The notes: generated by a model from the letters alone, not told the origin. DNA of 64,000 nt from Symbiodinium natans (GCA_905221605.1 CAJNDS010000188.1:124001-188000), one strand, 5' to 3'. Positions 51,326-62,471 are shown, counted from the stretch's first letter. Made by a program: numbers and translations.

Positions 51326-52872
51326 ATTTGGTTATTCTGACGGATTTTGTTTGATGCTTCTGGGACTTTGATTTGAGGGTTGGGGTGAAAAAAGCATCTT
51401 TTGAGAAGTCGGGCCTCACTTTGAGAGCGTTAAACAACTTCAGGGTACAGCACTCAAATCACACAGCACTTCGGACAACATGGGATTCCTGGGTTTGGAA
51501 TTGGCGCTTTCAGGGGTGCGAAAGGGATCTGGACCTTCATAGACTCCTAATTGCATGTTAGAACTTTGCGGAAGCTTTCTCATGTGAGGGCTGATAATGA
51601 TTTGCCGTCTTAGCTTTGGACTGGCCGGGGTAGCTCTGGCCTGGCCTTAGCATCCTATCGTGCTTTACCACAGGTGCTAGATGATCCAGGAAGGGCTTGT
51701 CAAACCGGGTAGGATAAAATTTGCGCGTAATGTTGATGATTCCAGGTCATGCAGAGAAAGTCCCGGAGTGTTCCAGCCTTGGCGCAAACATGATCTGTAG
51801 GTTTCGTGCCACTTTGGTAGGCATCAGCAGATGCAGGTGATGCATCGCTTGTTCGAGTTAGGTCTTGAGGAGTTCCTAAATGCCTGCGGCTTTGGAATAC
51901 CCGCACAAAGCACAACCTTTCCCCAATAACAACATCGTGGGAAGGAAGCCGTGGCAAACGTGAAAGCTTGTAGCACACATGAGATACCTTGTCACACACG
52001 AGATACTTCGGAAGTCATGCTTATGTCCTTTGCATTGTAAGTCATCGGTAGATAGCAAAGGCACCGATGCCAGAGATCCACGAGACTCACCAACGCCACC
52101 ACCCACATCCCGCTGTTTGTGAAGCTTCGTAGTAGCACACCTCTGATTGAGCTGAACATTGGGTTTTCGCGCATGCACTTGTTTGCATGCATGATGGGTT
52201 GCAACTAGCTATGGTAGAACAAAAGAGGGCTAATTAGTCTATAAAGCCAATGGCATCGAGGGCCCTGCTTTGCGTGTGTGAGGACTTTTGCATTCTGCCC
52301 ACCCCTCAAAGGCAAGCTTGGTTGTGGCCGACAAGTGGCGCCTGGCACTCAGATGTGGACCGTTTGTCCCTCTTGCCTTGCTTGGAAGATCTTGTCTTGC
52401 AAAGTCGTTGTTCATGGTGTGGATGTGATCAGAAACGTTGGGTCCCTGGTGTTACGTCGGAGGGGCCAATGCAAAATACGTGCCGCGTGAGGTCACTCAA
52501 TCTCAAGGCGCCCAAGGTACGCATTCACCGCAGAATACCATAACGTTCGCTGTGACAGGTTTTCCTCTGCAGATTCACTCATCGTATGATTCGCTTGCAT
52601 GTCTACAGATAAATTTGTGCTCTTAAACACCTGGTCCGGCTGCTGTTGGGTGGAAGGTACTGGCGTAGGTCCAGGCTCTAGGACCTCTAGGATACAGGGG
52701 AGGTTTGGTTTAGGATCAAGTCTCGAACCCTTCTCCCCAGTCCAACTTCTTAAGCCACTTCTGGTCAAGAAGCTTTCGGAAAGGCCGAAACCTGGCTGAG
52801 CTGAAGCCTTGTGCATTCAAAAGCCCCAAAAAGCCACACGCGCAAGCTTGTAACAAGCAGTCTCTCCTGAGC

Positions 52873-53041
52873 TAAACCCTATAACCCTAAACCCTAAACC
52901 CTAAACCCTAAACCCGAAACCGAGCAGGCTTAGGCCTTGTTGATGGCACGCGCTGTGTTTGCGGCCCTGCGAACAGCCTCAGCCTTGCAACCCCCCCAAA
53001 CCCTAAACCCTAAAGGCTAAACCCTAAACCCTAAACCCTAA
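52873..53041. repeat. Paired CCCTAAA arrays around a candidate exon
   Basis: CCCTAAA units at 52873-52915 and again at 52994-53041. Between them, after GGCTTAG, the frame reads ALLMARAVFAALRTASALQ (about 52934-52990), a possible helical exon. Here both flanking arrays have the same orientation. Confidence 0.75.
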
Positions 53042-53073
53042 AGGGAGCTGACTGCAAGCAACAAGTCTAACTT

Positions 53074-53190
53074 AGGGGGTGGGAATAATGACTCACAGTA
53101 ATTCCCTTAGGGCCTGAGGGTCCATTTTATAAATAGACCAGAAGAACCCCCCAGAACCAACCTGTTCGAATTATTCAGGGCCCTGTATTA
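53074..53190. mobile_element. Hairpin element family K, copy 2
   Basis: Left TTAGGGGGTGGGAATAATGA, right GAATTATTCAGGGCCCTGTA. Imperfect arms. Its right end supplies the ATTAG acceptor of exon 53192-53249. Confidence 0.55.
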
Positions 53191-53191
53191 G

Positions 53192-53249
53192 GGCAAGTGT
53201 CGAAAAGAGGCATGTTCTGGATTTGCAGCAGACCTGGGGCTCCAACCAG
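53192..53249 (+). CDS. Candidate helical exon spliced at an element end
   Basis: Acceptor TGTATTAG|G, GC donor CAG|GCACTT; reads ASVEKRHVLDLQQTWGSNQ. If real, the acceptor AG comes from the right end of a family K element. Confidence 0.5.
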
Positions 53250-55495
53250 GCACTTAAGAGGTTACAAGGGCCCCCAATGTTTTGTGTTTAGGGTTTAGGG
53301 TTTAGGGTTTCTACCAACCGAACGATGCGCCGGCGAAGTCCTTCGCAGAGTTTCTGCCCAGGCCCGGCGTCACTCGGCACGGGAAGCCTTTCGACACCTG
53401 CTGCCGTGGATGTGCTCTGGGGACGCTCAGGGTTCAAGACCCTCAAAGCCAAGACCTTGCTAGACTTGAGGGCTTGAGATCTGTTCGTTTTTCTCAGCCG
53501 TGAAGGTCCAGCATGCGATTGTGGCAAACTCCTGGCTTTCAGATTGCATGTTGCAATGGAGAGCCCAAAGCCACACGCACTAGAAACCACAGGGTCAATA
53601 GTCGAACCTATAACCGCTATAGCCTATGAATGAATATACCTAGAACCTAACATCCTTAAACCTTGTTATTCGGCTTGCAGGAAAGGCCATGACGGTCTCT
53701 GCGGAAAGATCAACCCTTCTCAGGCTGACAGTGGCACAACGTTTGTAGAGCTTTTCGTGGGATGTTTCAATTGCTTTGTCGGAGTGCTCAAGCCTCGAAG
53801 GGGGGTTGGGTGCAACTCACGTCAAAGGTGCCGCTTTGAGTTGCAAAGCGACACAGCTTCGGAGTTTTCAAGGTCAGCTCTTCACAGCATTCATGGCAAC
53901 TTCTGGGTCCTAGGTTCATCTTATCCGAGGGTTTAGGGTTTAGGGTTTGAGGTAGGTGGCACAGAGCATAAGTTTGGAACATCCCGCAAGCTGAGAGAGA
54001 GAGAGAGAGAGAAGAACAAAAAACAGAGCGAGGGAGGGGAGGGAGGTAGGGTACGGTTCAATGGACAGCAACATCAGGCGCTGAATTTCAAACGATAAGC
54101 CAGGGAGCCACAACTGTCTCGTGCTTTAGGTCCTATATGAAGTCCCAAGACCTGTATCCCCAAATCATAGCATCCAGAATCTGAAGTGATCAAGCAGGTG
54201 GGCCCCGGCAAGTGCAAAATGGGTTGCGGCCTGCCCGTCGCTACAGGTGCCAACCGCTAAGGTTAAGGCTGGTAAGCGATGCACAATGGGCGAGTTTAAG
54301 CCTTTCAATCTCATGCCAAGGCTGGATGACGTTTGTTTTGTTTTTTGGTCGTTTGGATTGTCCATGGGGTGGAAGCACGGTGCAGCTAAAGAAGTCGTGT
54401 GCCAACCCATGCTGCACTAGCCTTTCATTTTGGACCTCGTATGGTGTGAAATAGCAGGTTTTCCTGGGAATCTAAACGAGAATATTTTTCAGCAGTTCAC
54501 ACAGCCACGTGCAAGACTTCAACATGCAGCTCTCACTCCCGAAACTTTTGCAATTTTATCTGCCACAGCAACTCGAAAGCTAGAGTCCTCAGGCCCTGAG
54601 CATCCTAACCAACCGGGATGAAGTTCTAAACCCTAAGCCCTAAACCCTAAACCCTTTCAACCCCAACCCTAAACCCTAAACCCTGCGACCGGTAGGCCGC
54701 GACTCTTCTGGCTGGGCCTTGGACACCTGCTGTTCTGGCCCTAACTAGGGTTTCGGGGTCCTTGGCTTTAGCCGCTGCTATTGTCATTATGTAGCGCCTC
54801 TTGTGGCTGCGATCTTCCAGGGTAGACCCCCTTGTTTAGGGGGGGGGGGGGGGGGGGGTTGGGTGAGGGAAGCCATCCCTGGAGCTCCAGAACTCCGTTC
54901 AGACCTGTGAAGTTAATTCCCGCATGTCGCGTTTTCTTTGTAGCTATCCCGTGTATCCAGGTGTAACATCAAGCATGCCGCAGGCTAGCCGCTAACGTTG
55001 AAGGCTGGTGAAGACCCACAAGCCACCGCCGGCGGCCTCCTCCAAATCGCACGATAGTTTGGAACCTGTGACGCACATTAAATTACCCGATCTCACCCCA
55101 ACCTGGTGGGTGGTACAGCACTGAACACACCAAGACTTGAGCACGTTTTCACAGCAAAATACAAACGGCCTTCGAGCAGGAGCACCCAAACCCAGCGCGA
55201 GCCACAAATCCCACGCTGTTTTGCCTTTTCGGATCCTATGCCACGGTGATTTAGTGGAACTGCAAGACTCAAGCAGGAGCACGATTCCAGCATTCGCCCT
55301 CGGCACGGTATTGGCATAGGCACAGATCCCTGGAATCTAATGTAAAAGGCCACAGGTTTAGTGTTTAGGGTTTAGGATTTAGGGTTTAGGGTTGAGGGGT
55401 TTAGCGCAAAATGTTGGAGGAGAGGGTTCCCCCATGCAAGCCGAGCCGGGTTTGACCCATTCTAAGGTCGTGGCTGCGCAATGGCGAAGGTCGAA

Positions 55496-55540
<45 letters not shown>

Positions 55541-56628
55541 GTGAGGGTGGTGCCCAGGGTTCGATCGAGAGTGCGGCATGCATTCATTGGAAGAACGTGT
55601 CAAAGCAAGAGGGCCGATAATGTCTGGCTCTGGGGTTTCGAGATCGTACCCCTGAAAGTTTGCACACCGACGAGGGGTTAATGTTTGGGAGTGTGCTTTG
55701 GGGTTTTTGGGGTGTGGGTTGAACTTGATGGTCTTGGCCGGCACTTCGAGAAACTCGAAGGACCTCATCCTTCGGCATGCCACTCGTGGTTTTGCACAGC
55801 AGGTTGTTGCAAGTTGCTTGTGGCTTGTCACCAGAGCATGATGATGTCGTGTCTCTGCTGGGTTTCTCTGGGCTTGTAGAGTCTAGGCTGCTTGGGCGCT
55901 AGAGGGTGAATCGGCAAGCAGCACCGTTTATGATCATCACGACCCTCACTAACAACTCCTCGCGCCTCGAACAGGACACGATGGCAAGTGCGGCAAGGAT
56001 GTCGGTGCAAGTGACATTCCGTGCTCCCTCTCCTGCCCCTACACTCCAAAGCCTGCAAGCCCCAAGCGCAGAGCCGTTAACCCTATGTAAACTCTCGTTT
56101 GGCAAGTGTTCAGAATGCTTGTTCCATTTCGCCACATGCAACCGGTTAGCTTCCAAGTGGAGGACGAAACACAAAGAAACGAGCCATTGAACCCAATTTT
56201 CTGACTACAGTAGCACGAGCTGTGGCCGGCACGTAAGAAAGACTTGGCTGACCCACTAATGGATCCAGTCGCGCGCAAGACGAGGAATGTCATCGCACAT
56301 AAAGTGTTCCTCAGCTCCTTAACGCCAGGGAGGGCTGCACCACCACTGCGTCCGTGCAGCTTCAGCAATGTATCAGCAGACCTCCATGCAGGCGAATTGC
56401 CGATGCCTGGCGCGCATGTATTCACTATCACGGCTAAAATTCAACCCCAACTAGAGATGGACAAAACAGTTGAAAATCGTGACATCGACAACCCTGAACA
56501 GAGATGAAACCCAGACTGAGGAAAACTCAAACCATCCTGCACGCGAAACAGCCCAGCAGCCCATCGCCAAATTGGAGATTTGCTTCTCCTAAACCCTAAA
56601 CCCTAAACCCTGAACCCCGCGTCTGCAG
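53250..56628. other. Region with weak coding signals
   Basis: Contains TTTAGGG blocks (53285-53310, 53931-53948, 55350-55395), CCCTAAA blocks (54625-54684, 56589-56615), a G-tract (about 54839-54858) and a 44-nt G homopolymer (55496-55539). An open segment after the acceptor GCTTGCAG at 53681 reads KGHDGLCGKINPSQADSGTT then FVELFVGCFNCFVGVLKPRR, possibly an exon, but a second frame is also open. Nothing else is firm. Confidence 0.45.
55496..55539. repeat. 44-nt G homopolymer
   Basis: An uninterrupted run of 44 G on the + strand, the longest homopolymer in the window. Its exact length may be an assembly estimate. The Pro-rich reverse frames over it are artefacts. Confidence 0.95.
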
Positions 56629-56710
56629 CTTGGCTCGCAGTGGCCTCGCGGGTGCCATGGAGACTGCCGCCCTGGAGCGAGGAAACTGCCGGGGCCTCCT
56701 GCGAAATCGG
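56629..56710 (+). CDS. Candidate helical exon
   Basis: A CCCTAAA block and the acceptor CGTCTGCAG|C precede it; donor CGG|GTTTCG. It reads LARSGLAGAMETAALERGNC then RGLLRNR. Phase 2 to phase 0. Confidence 0.5.
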
Positions 56711-56835
56711 GTTTCGGATTTGATTGCCTCAATCCTAGAAGGTTAACACAAGATTTTTCGTTCCCAGCAGAAGGTGTTAAGCTAAGCCGCGAGATGTGGA
56801 TGGCATGGGCTAGAGTTTCGAGTCTGAAGTCTCAG

Positions 56836-56865
56836 GCTGTGCTGTTTCCAGCCTTCTGTTGCCAG
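56836..56865 (+). CDS. Candidate micro-exon followed by a telomeric donor
   Basis: Acceptor GTCTCAG|GCT, donor CAG|GTAGGT, 30 nt, phase 0 at both ends, reading AVLFPAFCCQ. The donor runs directly into TTTAGGGTTTAGGG. Confidence 0.35.
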
Positions 56866-57109
56866 GTAGGTTTAGGGTTTAGGGTTTAGGGATTAGGGTG
56901 TAGGGATTAGGGTAGGTTATCATCTCTACCTTGCACCACTGCTTGTCCCTGCTTGTCCCAGGTCATACCTGCAGACAGCGTCGGGTACTGGGCTGTTGGC
57001 TCAACAAAGAGGCACCAACCTCAAGTTCAGCAGTTCTGGCCGAGAATCATATGGGTTACAGCAAATACCACTCTGACTCTAAATATAATCTGTATATGCG
57101 TACTCTTGC

Positions 57110-57111
57110 TG

Positions 57112-57146
<35 letters not shown>

Positions 57147-57170
57147 ACGCGTGCGTATGTGCGTGCGTAT
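57110..57170. repeat. (TA)n/(TG)n microsatellite
   Basis: TATATATATATATATATG followed by TGTGTGTGTG and GCGTGCG. Non-coding. Confidence 0.95.
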
Positions 57171-57395
57171 CTTTTGCCGCTACATGCATACTGGCTGCTG
57201 GGCTTGGCTGCGACGAGTTGTTGACTCACCATCCTGATCATCGGGGTTTGCGTGTAGCCTTGTAAGCACGAGAGATGGGGCACAGGTGGACGTCTGCTGC
57301 AACTCGAAGGGGCATGGTCATCCTACGATAATTTCCTACAGCCCAAATCAGCTGTCCACTGCTCCAAGCATTTGTCCCCCAAGCAAACCCTGAAG

Positions 57396-57524
57396 TCTGG
57401 CACGGCGGTTGTTGGTGGGTTACTTGTTCCTACGCGCGTCGCTGTGGCACGAGAAGCTGTTCAGGCCGGAGAAGCTGCTTTTCGCTGCTGCGCTTGCCTC
57501 GACGCGTCGCAGAAGTTGAATCAA
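57396..57524 (+). CDS. Unknown exon
   Basis: Acceptor CCCTGAAG|TCT and donor CAA|GTACTG bound 129 nt, phase 0 at both ends. It reads SGTAVVGGLLVPTRVAVARE, AVQAGEAAFRCCACLDASQK and LNQ. The hydrophobic start then helix suggest a folded domain; not recognised. Confidence 0.5.
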
Positions 57525-60500
57525 GTACTGTCCAGGGTTGGGTGGGGGGCTACGTTCGGGGCTGACATGCCTGTAGCAGTCCGCAATCAATCCGCAAACG
57601 GTGCAGCCAAAATCCAAGTTGCTTGAAACACAGCGAAGCCCCAGCCTTGGGAGATCGGCGTGGATATTTCACCTTTAAGAGATCATATTGGGAGTGCTCG
57701 GCTATATATAGCGCAGCGAACGCTACGAACGCATCGATCAGACATGAGGATGAACACGGAAGCGGAGACGTTGCTGACATGCCAGCAGGGCAGCTGATCG
57801 GAGGCGCTTGGTGGGGCATAGCGAGTTTAGGCTTCAAGGAAGTCCACTCACTTTGGTGCTGCAGCTCCAGGATCGCCATGGAAGATGCATTGCAAGAAGC
57901 ACTGCTCATTAGTTTGCAGAACTGGCTGAACATGAACTGGCATAAAGTTTAGGGCTTTAAAAGACGATCATCCCAAGGTCAGCCCACAGGTTCTTGATGA
58001 CAGCCCTCAAAGTCTTGTCCTCTTGGCAAAAGCGACAGAATCAGACCTCAGAGGCATTTCAGGGTTCAAGGTGCTGGCAGAAACACACAGCTTCCCTGCC
58101 TGTTTTTGCTGCAGCCCTTGTGCCCCAGATTGTGCGACAAACTGGTGGGCGTGCTCCGAGCCACCAGAGCACCTGCTGGACGTCCCACCAGGCAAGACAT
58201 ACCCGATGTAAAGTCCTGAACAAGCCCTATAAACCCTAAACCCTAAACCCTAAACCCTAAACCCTGTGTCAGCTAGGCGGGTGGCAAAAAAAACCCTAAA
58301 CCCTAGCCCTGCCTGCCTTGTGCGAGTGCGAGAGCCGAAACCCTAGCCCCCCAAGCGTGAATGAGCTTCAGAAGTCTGGGGACGCTGGGATTTCTTCGAC
58401 ACATGATCTGCAAAGACTGCAAAAAGGCTAGAACTGGGACCCTCCACAACCACAATGTCTTCCTCTTGCCGAGCCTAAACGTGTGACACAATCGCCAGCC
58501 AACCTGGTATGTACCTGGTGCAGGCTTGGCTCGTTGGACCCTGTTGAATGTGTCTTGAAACGATGCGAAGGCCACAGCGGCATAATCAAGGGAATGAGCA
58601 GGATGCCAAGAGAGGCTATACAGGTACTGTGCTCAGCGAGACCTGCCTGGCAAAGATGAACCCCCAAGAGGGAAGCTATGCCCCAGCTGGGCGTTAGGCA
58701 ACAGGCACCTCATGAAGTGCCATCTGTCCTTTGTCAAGATCGTGCGCACCAGGCCCCCCTGGCTAACCACATTTCTTGACTGGATGGGAAGCATCCAACC
58801 TCCGCACCTCTCAACTTCGCTTTTTGGCAATCCTGGAACCTTGCGTCTAACCTCGAGGATTACGGTCAACCTTGGCGATGTGGGACTCGAACACGGGGGG
58901 CCGAAGATCAAGGAATGAAGTGCGGGGAGCGAACAGGGATCGATCACAAGGCGATGGACCGCGCGCTTACTCGGCTTGCTTGCTCTGGTCAGTTTGACAT
59001 TGAACCAAGCTGGTAGTCACTCCCTCAGATGCACAGCACGACATCGGCACGACTTGGCTCAACAAATCCCGGAAGCCGAAATTGGATCAGAAGACATAGG
59101 TGCATACTCTCCTCTCACATTCATTGGCAAGGACCCAAGGACCCAAATAGGCCACAATGTTTTGCTAGCGTTTGCGTGTTCATGTCTCTAGCCTAGCCCT
59201 TTGCGGAAGAACAGCATTCGGCTCAGTTCAGCAAGGTCAAGGCACGAATCCACAACATTTTCTACATACCTTCGAAATGGTTTAAAGAGCCAACCAAACC
59301 TAGGAAGAAATTTTTCAAAGCCCCCCCGAGACCTTTCAAAGCTATCATTGGCGGAGGCTTTCTCTCGCTCTCACACTGGAATCTGGGCCAGTCAGCAGCC
59401 GAGCTACGCGCAAGCACCAGTAGGGTTTTCGGGAAACTCAACATGTACTCATGGACTTTATTAATTCGGACTACAGTGCAGACTTAGAAGGCTTATCACT
59501 CACCCCTGTGACGAGTATTGAGGACGAGTGGTTTTGTGTCACATCGCCTGCTAGAAATACGCACTGGCAAACGTCCACACTGGTAAAGCACACTTTGGGG
59601 CAATTTTCTTGAGATCAAGCTTCTTGTTCTTGATCTGTGGGGAGCGCGTACCCACGCACCCAAACGAAGAATAAGCTGGTTGATCAGCACAGCTTGTGAT
59701 CAGAGGCATCACAGTGCCCGCGCGGTCGAGTGTCGAAGCATCAGCTTCCCAGTCTTGTCTTCTGTTTGCCAGTGCCGCGCAGACTTCTTCAGGTGCAGCA
59801 CCTGAGGGGTCTCAGAGCGGGTGCAGATACCCCAAGCCACTCTTCGACACACGGGCCCCATGCAAATCTCCAAACCTAAGCCCCAAAGTGTGATGATGTG
59901 TGCACAGGCTAAGACCTCAGGATAGCAGTAAGCTTCTCGAGCCCCAGCCGGCCTGAGCCGAGGCTTTTCACCACCGTCTGCGACCCTGACCACTCCTACT
60001 TCTCTGGCTTAGGTGCCTTGGGAATGCACAGAGATACTGTGAAGAGGCAGGAGCGAGCAGGTTTCGAAAGTAAAAAGGACGCTTATTTCTTGCCGATGCA
60101 TCTTCGCAACTCAGTCTATTATAGGGGTGGGGATGGTTCGTTTCTCGCAATGTGTCTTTGAGAAGGGCATGGCAGGGCATGGAGCAAGTCACTGGGGGAA
60201 ACAGGGAAGACCCTGAAGAGAGCGACAGGCAGGAATCCTGAAATTGCAGTGCTAGGCCTGGATAGACGCGTCGTTAAAACCACGAGACCTCGTGCGATTG
60301 CAAGGTGCCGAGCGCGTTTGGCACGCTGGACTGGAACTGGCACGGCACTTGTGGCAATCATCCTGGCCAACATCGCCCTCTGCTCCTGGCCACCGAAGGG
60401 TCATAGTGCGGGTGGATTGCCTTGTTTGTGTTTGCACCGATGGCGCCCTGCAGCGATATCTTTCAATATCAACTTCGGCTGGCAGCCTTGTCCCGTTGGC

Positions 60501-60570
60501 TAAACTTGCAGGCCCGTAGCTGAAATTACAAACCCCCACTGCGTCTTGCACCTGCAAACCCATGCTCTAG
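57525..60570. other. Region without a firmly supported gene
   Basis: Contains a CCCTAAA array (58225-58265) and several ATG frames of 60-110 codons on both strands without motifs or phase partners. Some may hold exons (for example around 57960-58210), but I cannot choose among frames. Confidence 0.4.
58225..58265. repeat. CCCTAAA telomere-type array
   Basis: Five to six units, then CCTGTGTCAG, a good acceptor-like sequence without a convincing exon. Confidence 0.95.
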
Positions 60571-60631
60571 GAATATGGCGAGGACAATGGTTCAGGAACA
60601 CTCTCGTCGCAATGCCCTACGCGAAAAGAAG
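60571..60631 (+). CDS. Candidate helical exon
   Basis: Acceptor GCTCTAG|G, donor AAG|GTCCAC; reads NMARTMVQEHSRRNALREKK. It could be a 5' region with the ATG at 60575 as start, since the methyltransferase exons begin downstream, but no link is shown. Confidence 0.45.
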
Positions 60632-61025
60632 GTCCACCGGCTAGGAACAAGGGCCCTCTTGGCGATGCATGCTGCGTCGGACACTCAAACGCTGGGAGCA
60701 GCGAGGGCAAGTTCGAAATCACTCCCAGGGAGCGAGCTGGCTTGGAAGGCGCTGGAGGGCGATGGTTCCGTACCACAGACACTTAGCGCATGCAAATTTG
60801 GCAGGTTTAGGTTAGTCGATATTTCGTGAGCCAAGAAATCGGTCAGCCTGGGCGTCGGGTAGACGTGTGTTGCAAGAACACCGACCGGGAATCGCAAAAA
60901 CCCAACAACAATTCAAAGCCCAAGCCCCGCGTTGTCAACGTGAACGACGAGATTATACGAGATCTGAAGCGCCCTCCCCTAATCCCTAAACCCTAAACCC
61001 TCCCAGGTCAACCCCCTGTCGCCCC

Positions 61026-61090
61026 AGCTGGATTTAGATTATTTAAATTCTGGGGCCTCCCAAATAATTTAAACAATTTAGTGCAGGAGG
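61026..61090. repeat. Solo piece of the AT/GC satellite type
   Basis: TTTAGATTATTTAAATTCTGGGG and CCCAAATAATTTAAACAATTTA resemble the modules of 12380-13690, here as a single short copy next to telomeric repeats. Confidence 0.5.
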
Positions 61091-61094
61091 GAAA

Positions 61095-61209
61095 AAACCC
61101 CTAAACCCCTAAACCCCCAAACCCCTAAACCCGAAACCCCAAACCCCAAACCCTAAACCCTAAACCCCTAAAACCCAAACCCTAAACCCTAAACCCTAAA
61201 CCCTAAACC
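61095..61209. repeat. CCCTAAA array abutting the methyltransferase exon
   Basis: About sixteen units, many of them variants (CCCCTAAA, CCCCAAA, CCCGAAA), running directly into CCCCAG, the acceptor of the motif I exon. There is no separate pyrimidine tract: the array itself provides the 3' end of the intron. Confidence 0.92.
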
Positions 61210-61213
61210 CCAG

Positions 61214-61242
61214 GTCGTTGAGCTGGGAGCCGGCTGCGGTCT
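61214..61242 (+). CDS. Methyltransferase exon, motif I (SAM binding)
   Basis: Acceptor CCCCAG|GTC at the end of a CCCTAAA array. It reads VVELGAGCG plus two bases of Leu. GxGxG-type motif I binds SAM. The GC donor CT|GCCCCG is inferred because the next exon supplies exactly the missing base and the conserved PG. Confidence 0.85.
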
Positions 61243-61297
61243 GCCCCGTGCTTGGGGGCATCCGGAGTTCGGGTTCGGGCGTCTCTCAGGCTGCGGT

Positions 61298-61350
61298 TGA
61301 GGGTTTAGGGTTTAGGGTTTAGGTTATAGGGTTTAGGGATTAGGGTTCAG
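61298..61350. repeat. TTTAGGG array inside the methyltransferase intron
   Basis: About seven units with variants TTATAGGG, ATTAGGG and TTCAGGG in the 340-bp intron between the first two methyltransferase exons, in the orientation expected downstream of a donor. Confidence 0.9.
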
Positions 61351-61582
61351 GGTTGCAGATTGTATGAATTGAGCATGCACTTGATTGATCCGTTGACTTG
61401 CAGGATAAGCTTTGGGGGGGGGGCAAGTCAACCAGGAGTTTGGAAGTGCAGGCTGTTTCACAGGATTTGCGAGCCCACACATTCAGAAACTTGGAGCTAG
61501 GTGCTGTGATTTCGAGCACTACCACCATCTCATTTTTGCGTAGATGATCGTCAAGAATTCGTGTTCCTGTGCCCTGAACTAG

Positions 61583-61650
61583 GCCCGGCATGGTCCTCGC
61601 ACGACGTGGGGCACGCGTGACCCTCACCGATGTCCCATGGTTGCCCCAGG
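61583..61650 (+). CDS. Methyltransferase exon, strand after motif I
   Basis: Acceptor GAACTAG|G. With the previous exon it reads LPGMVLARRGARVTLTDVPW then LPQ. The Asp of LTD would bind the SAM ribose. It ends at a GC donor (G|GCTGCA) in phase 1. Confidence 0.85.
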
Positions 61651-62206
61651 GCTGCAATTCGTCCTCTCAGGCCCTCCGCAGGGTGCCTGCCGTGACCTCT
61701 TGCAGCGCGCCTTGCCTTTCTACCCTCCATAAAGAGCATGGTAGGCACAACTTCAATGACCGTAAACTCTCCGGTGTGTTTCGAGGAATTCGCTTTGGAG
61801 ATGCGCATTGTTGAGCCCCTAAATTCCAAAGTGCAATTTTCGGGACACTTCTTACACCACAGAACTCAAAACCCTCAAGCTCAGGCTTAAGCTCATTGAG
61901 TACAACATCGAGGCGAACTTTGTTGAAGACGACCCCTTGCGCCCATCGGCCCCTTGCCATGGTTATGGCACCGGGCTTCAGGATCAAGTCTCTTGAGCTC
62001 TTGGGTCAAGGACGCGCGCATACTGGAGTTGACACATTGACATGTCGACATGCCCGAAGGTGAGTTCGGGCACACGTCGCCAGTGGGTTCTTCTGGATTC
62101 GCAATCCTGGTTTCGGCCTGTCATACTCATGCCAATATCTCCGGGACAATTTTGCTCGTAGCAGAAAGAAGGGAGTGGAGCTCAGCCGTGATTCAAGAAG
62201 GCCCCC

Positions 62207-62311
62207 TACCTAGTAGTAGAGTGGGCAACCTTTAACCTTTTTGTGGTAATATAATCCCCTTTATTCCCAAAGGTTAACCTTTAATTCCCCCAGGTTACTG
62301 GACAACTAAGC
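62207..62311. mobile_element. Hairpin element family B, copy 2
   Basis: Begins CCTAGTAGTAGAGTGGG and ends CAGGTTACTGGACAACTAAG, like 4653-4758. It lies about 40 bp upstream of the third methyltransferase exon. Confidence 0.85.
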
Positions 62312-62352
62312 CTACGCCAGCAAACAGTGCTAGGCGGGTGGCAAAAAGCCAG

Positions 62353-62471
62353 CAAACGCAAGCGACGTGCGCACCGCCAAGGTGTCTTCACTGCGGTGGG
62401 GCAGCCAGGAGGACCTTCGAGAACTGCAGAAGGACGGCGCTCACAGCTCCCACAACTTTGAGGGCTTCCAG
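62353..62471 (+). CDS. Methyltransferase exon with LRWG segment
   Basis: Acceptor AAAAGCCAG|CA, donor CAG|GTCTCA. It reads ANASDVRTAKVSSLRWGSQE, DLRELQKDGAHSSHNFEGFQ. The v..L.WG pattern follows the SAM-binding half in METTL21-like proteins. Starts with two bases, fitting the phase-1 end of the previous exon. The linker to it is short for the family, so a small exon may be missing. Confidence 0.75.

Larger units (their letters stand above)
61214..62471 (+). other. Gene-level span: METTL21-like methyltransferase (partial)
   Basis: Three + strand exons in matching phase give the core of a class I (seven-strand) SAM-dependent methyltransferase of the Methyltransferase_16/METTL21 group, whose known members methylate lysines of chaperones, elongation factors and other proteins. 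Seen: motif I VVELGAGCGLPG, the following strand with an acidic residue (RVTLTD), and a V..LRWG segment typical of the group. The downstream (D/N)xxY-type exon and the upstream N-terminal exon were not found. Confidence 0.8.

Noticed and set aside
58865-58905. Sequence resembling a tRNA T-arm on the reverse strand (GTGTTCGAGTCCCAC)
   Set aside because: No complementary acceptor stem or D-arm at the right distance.
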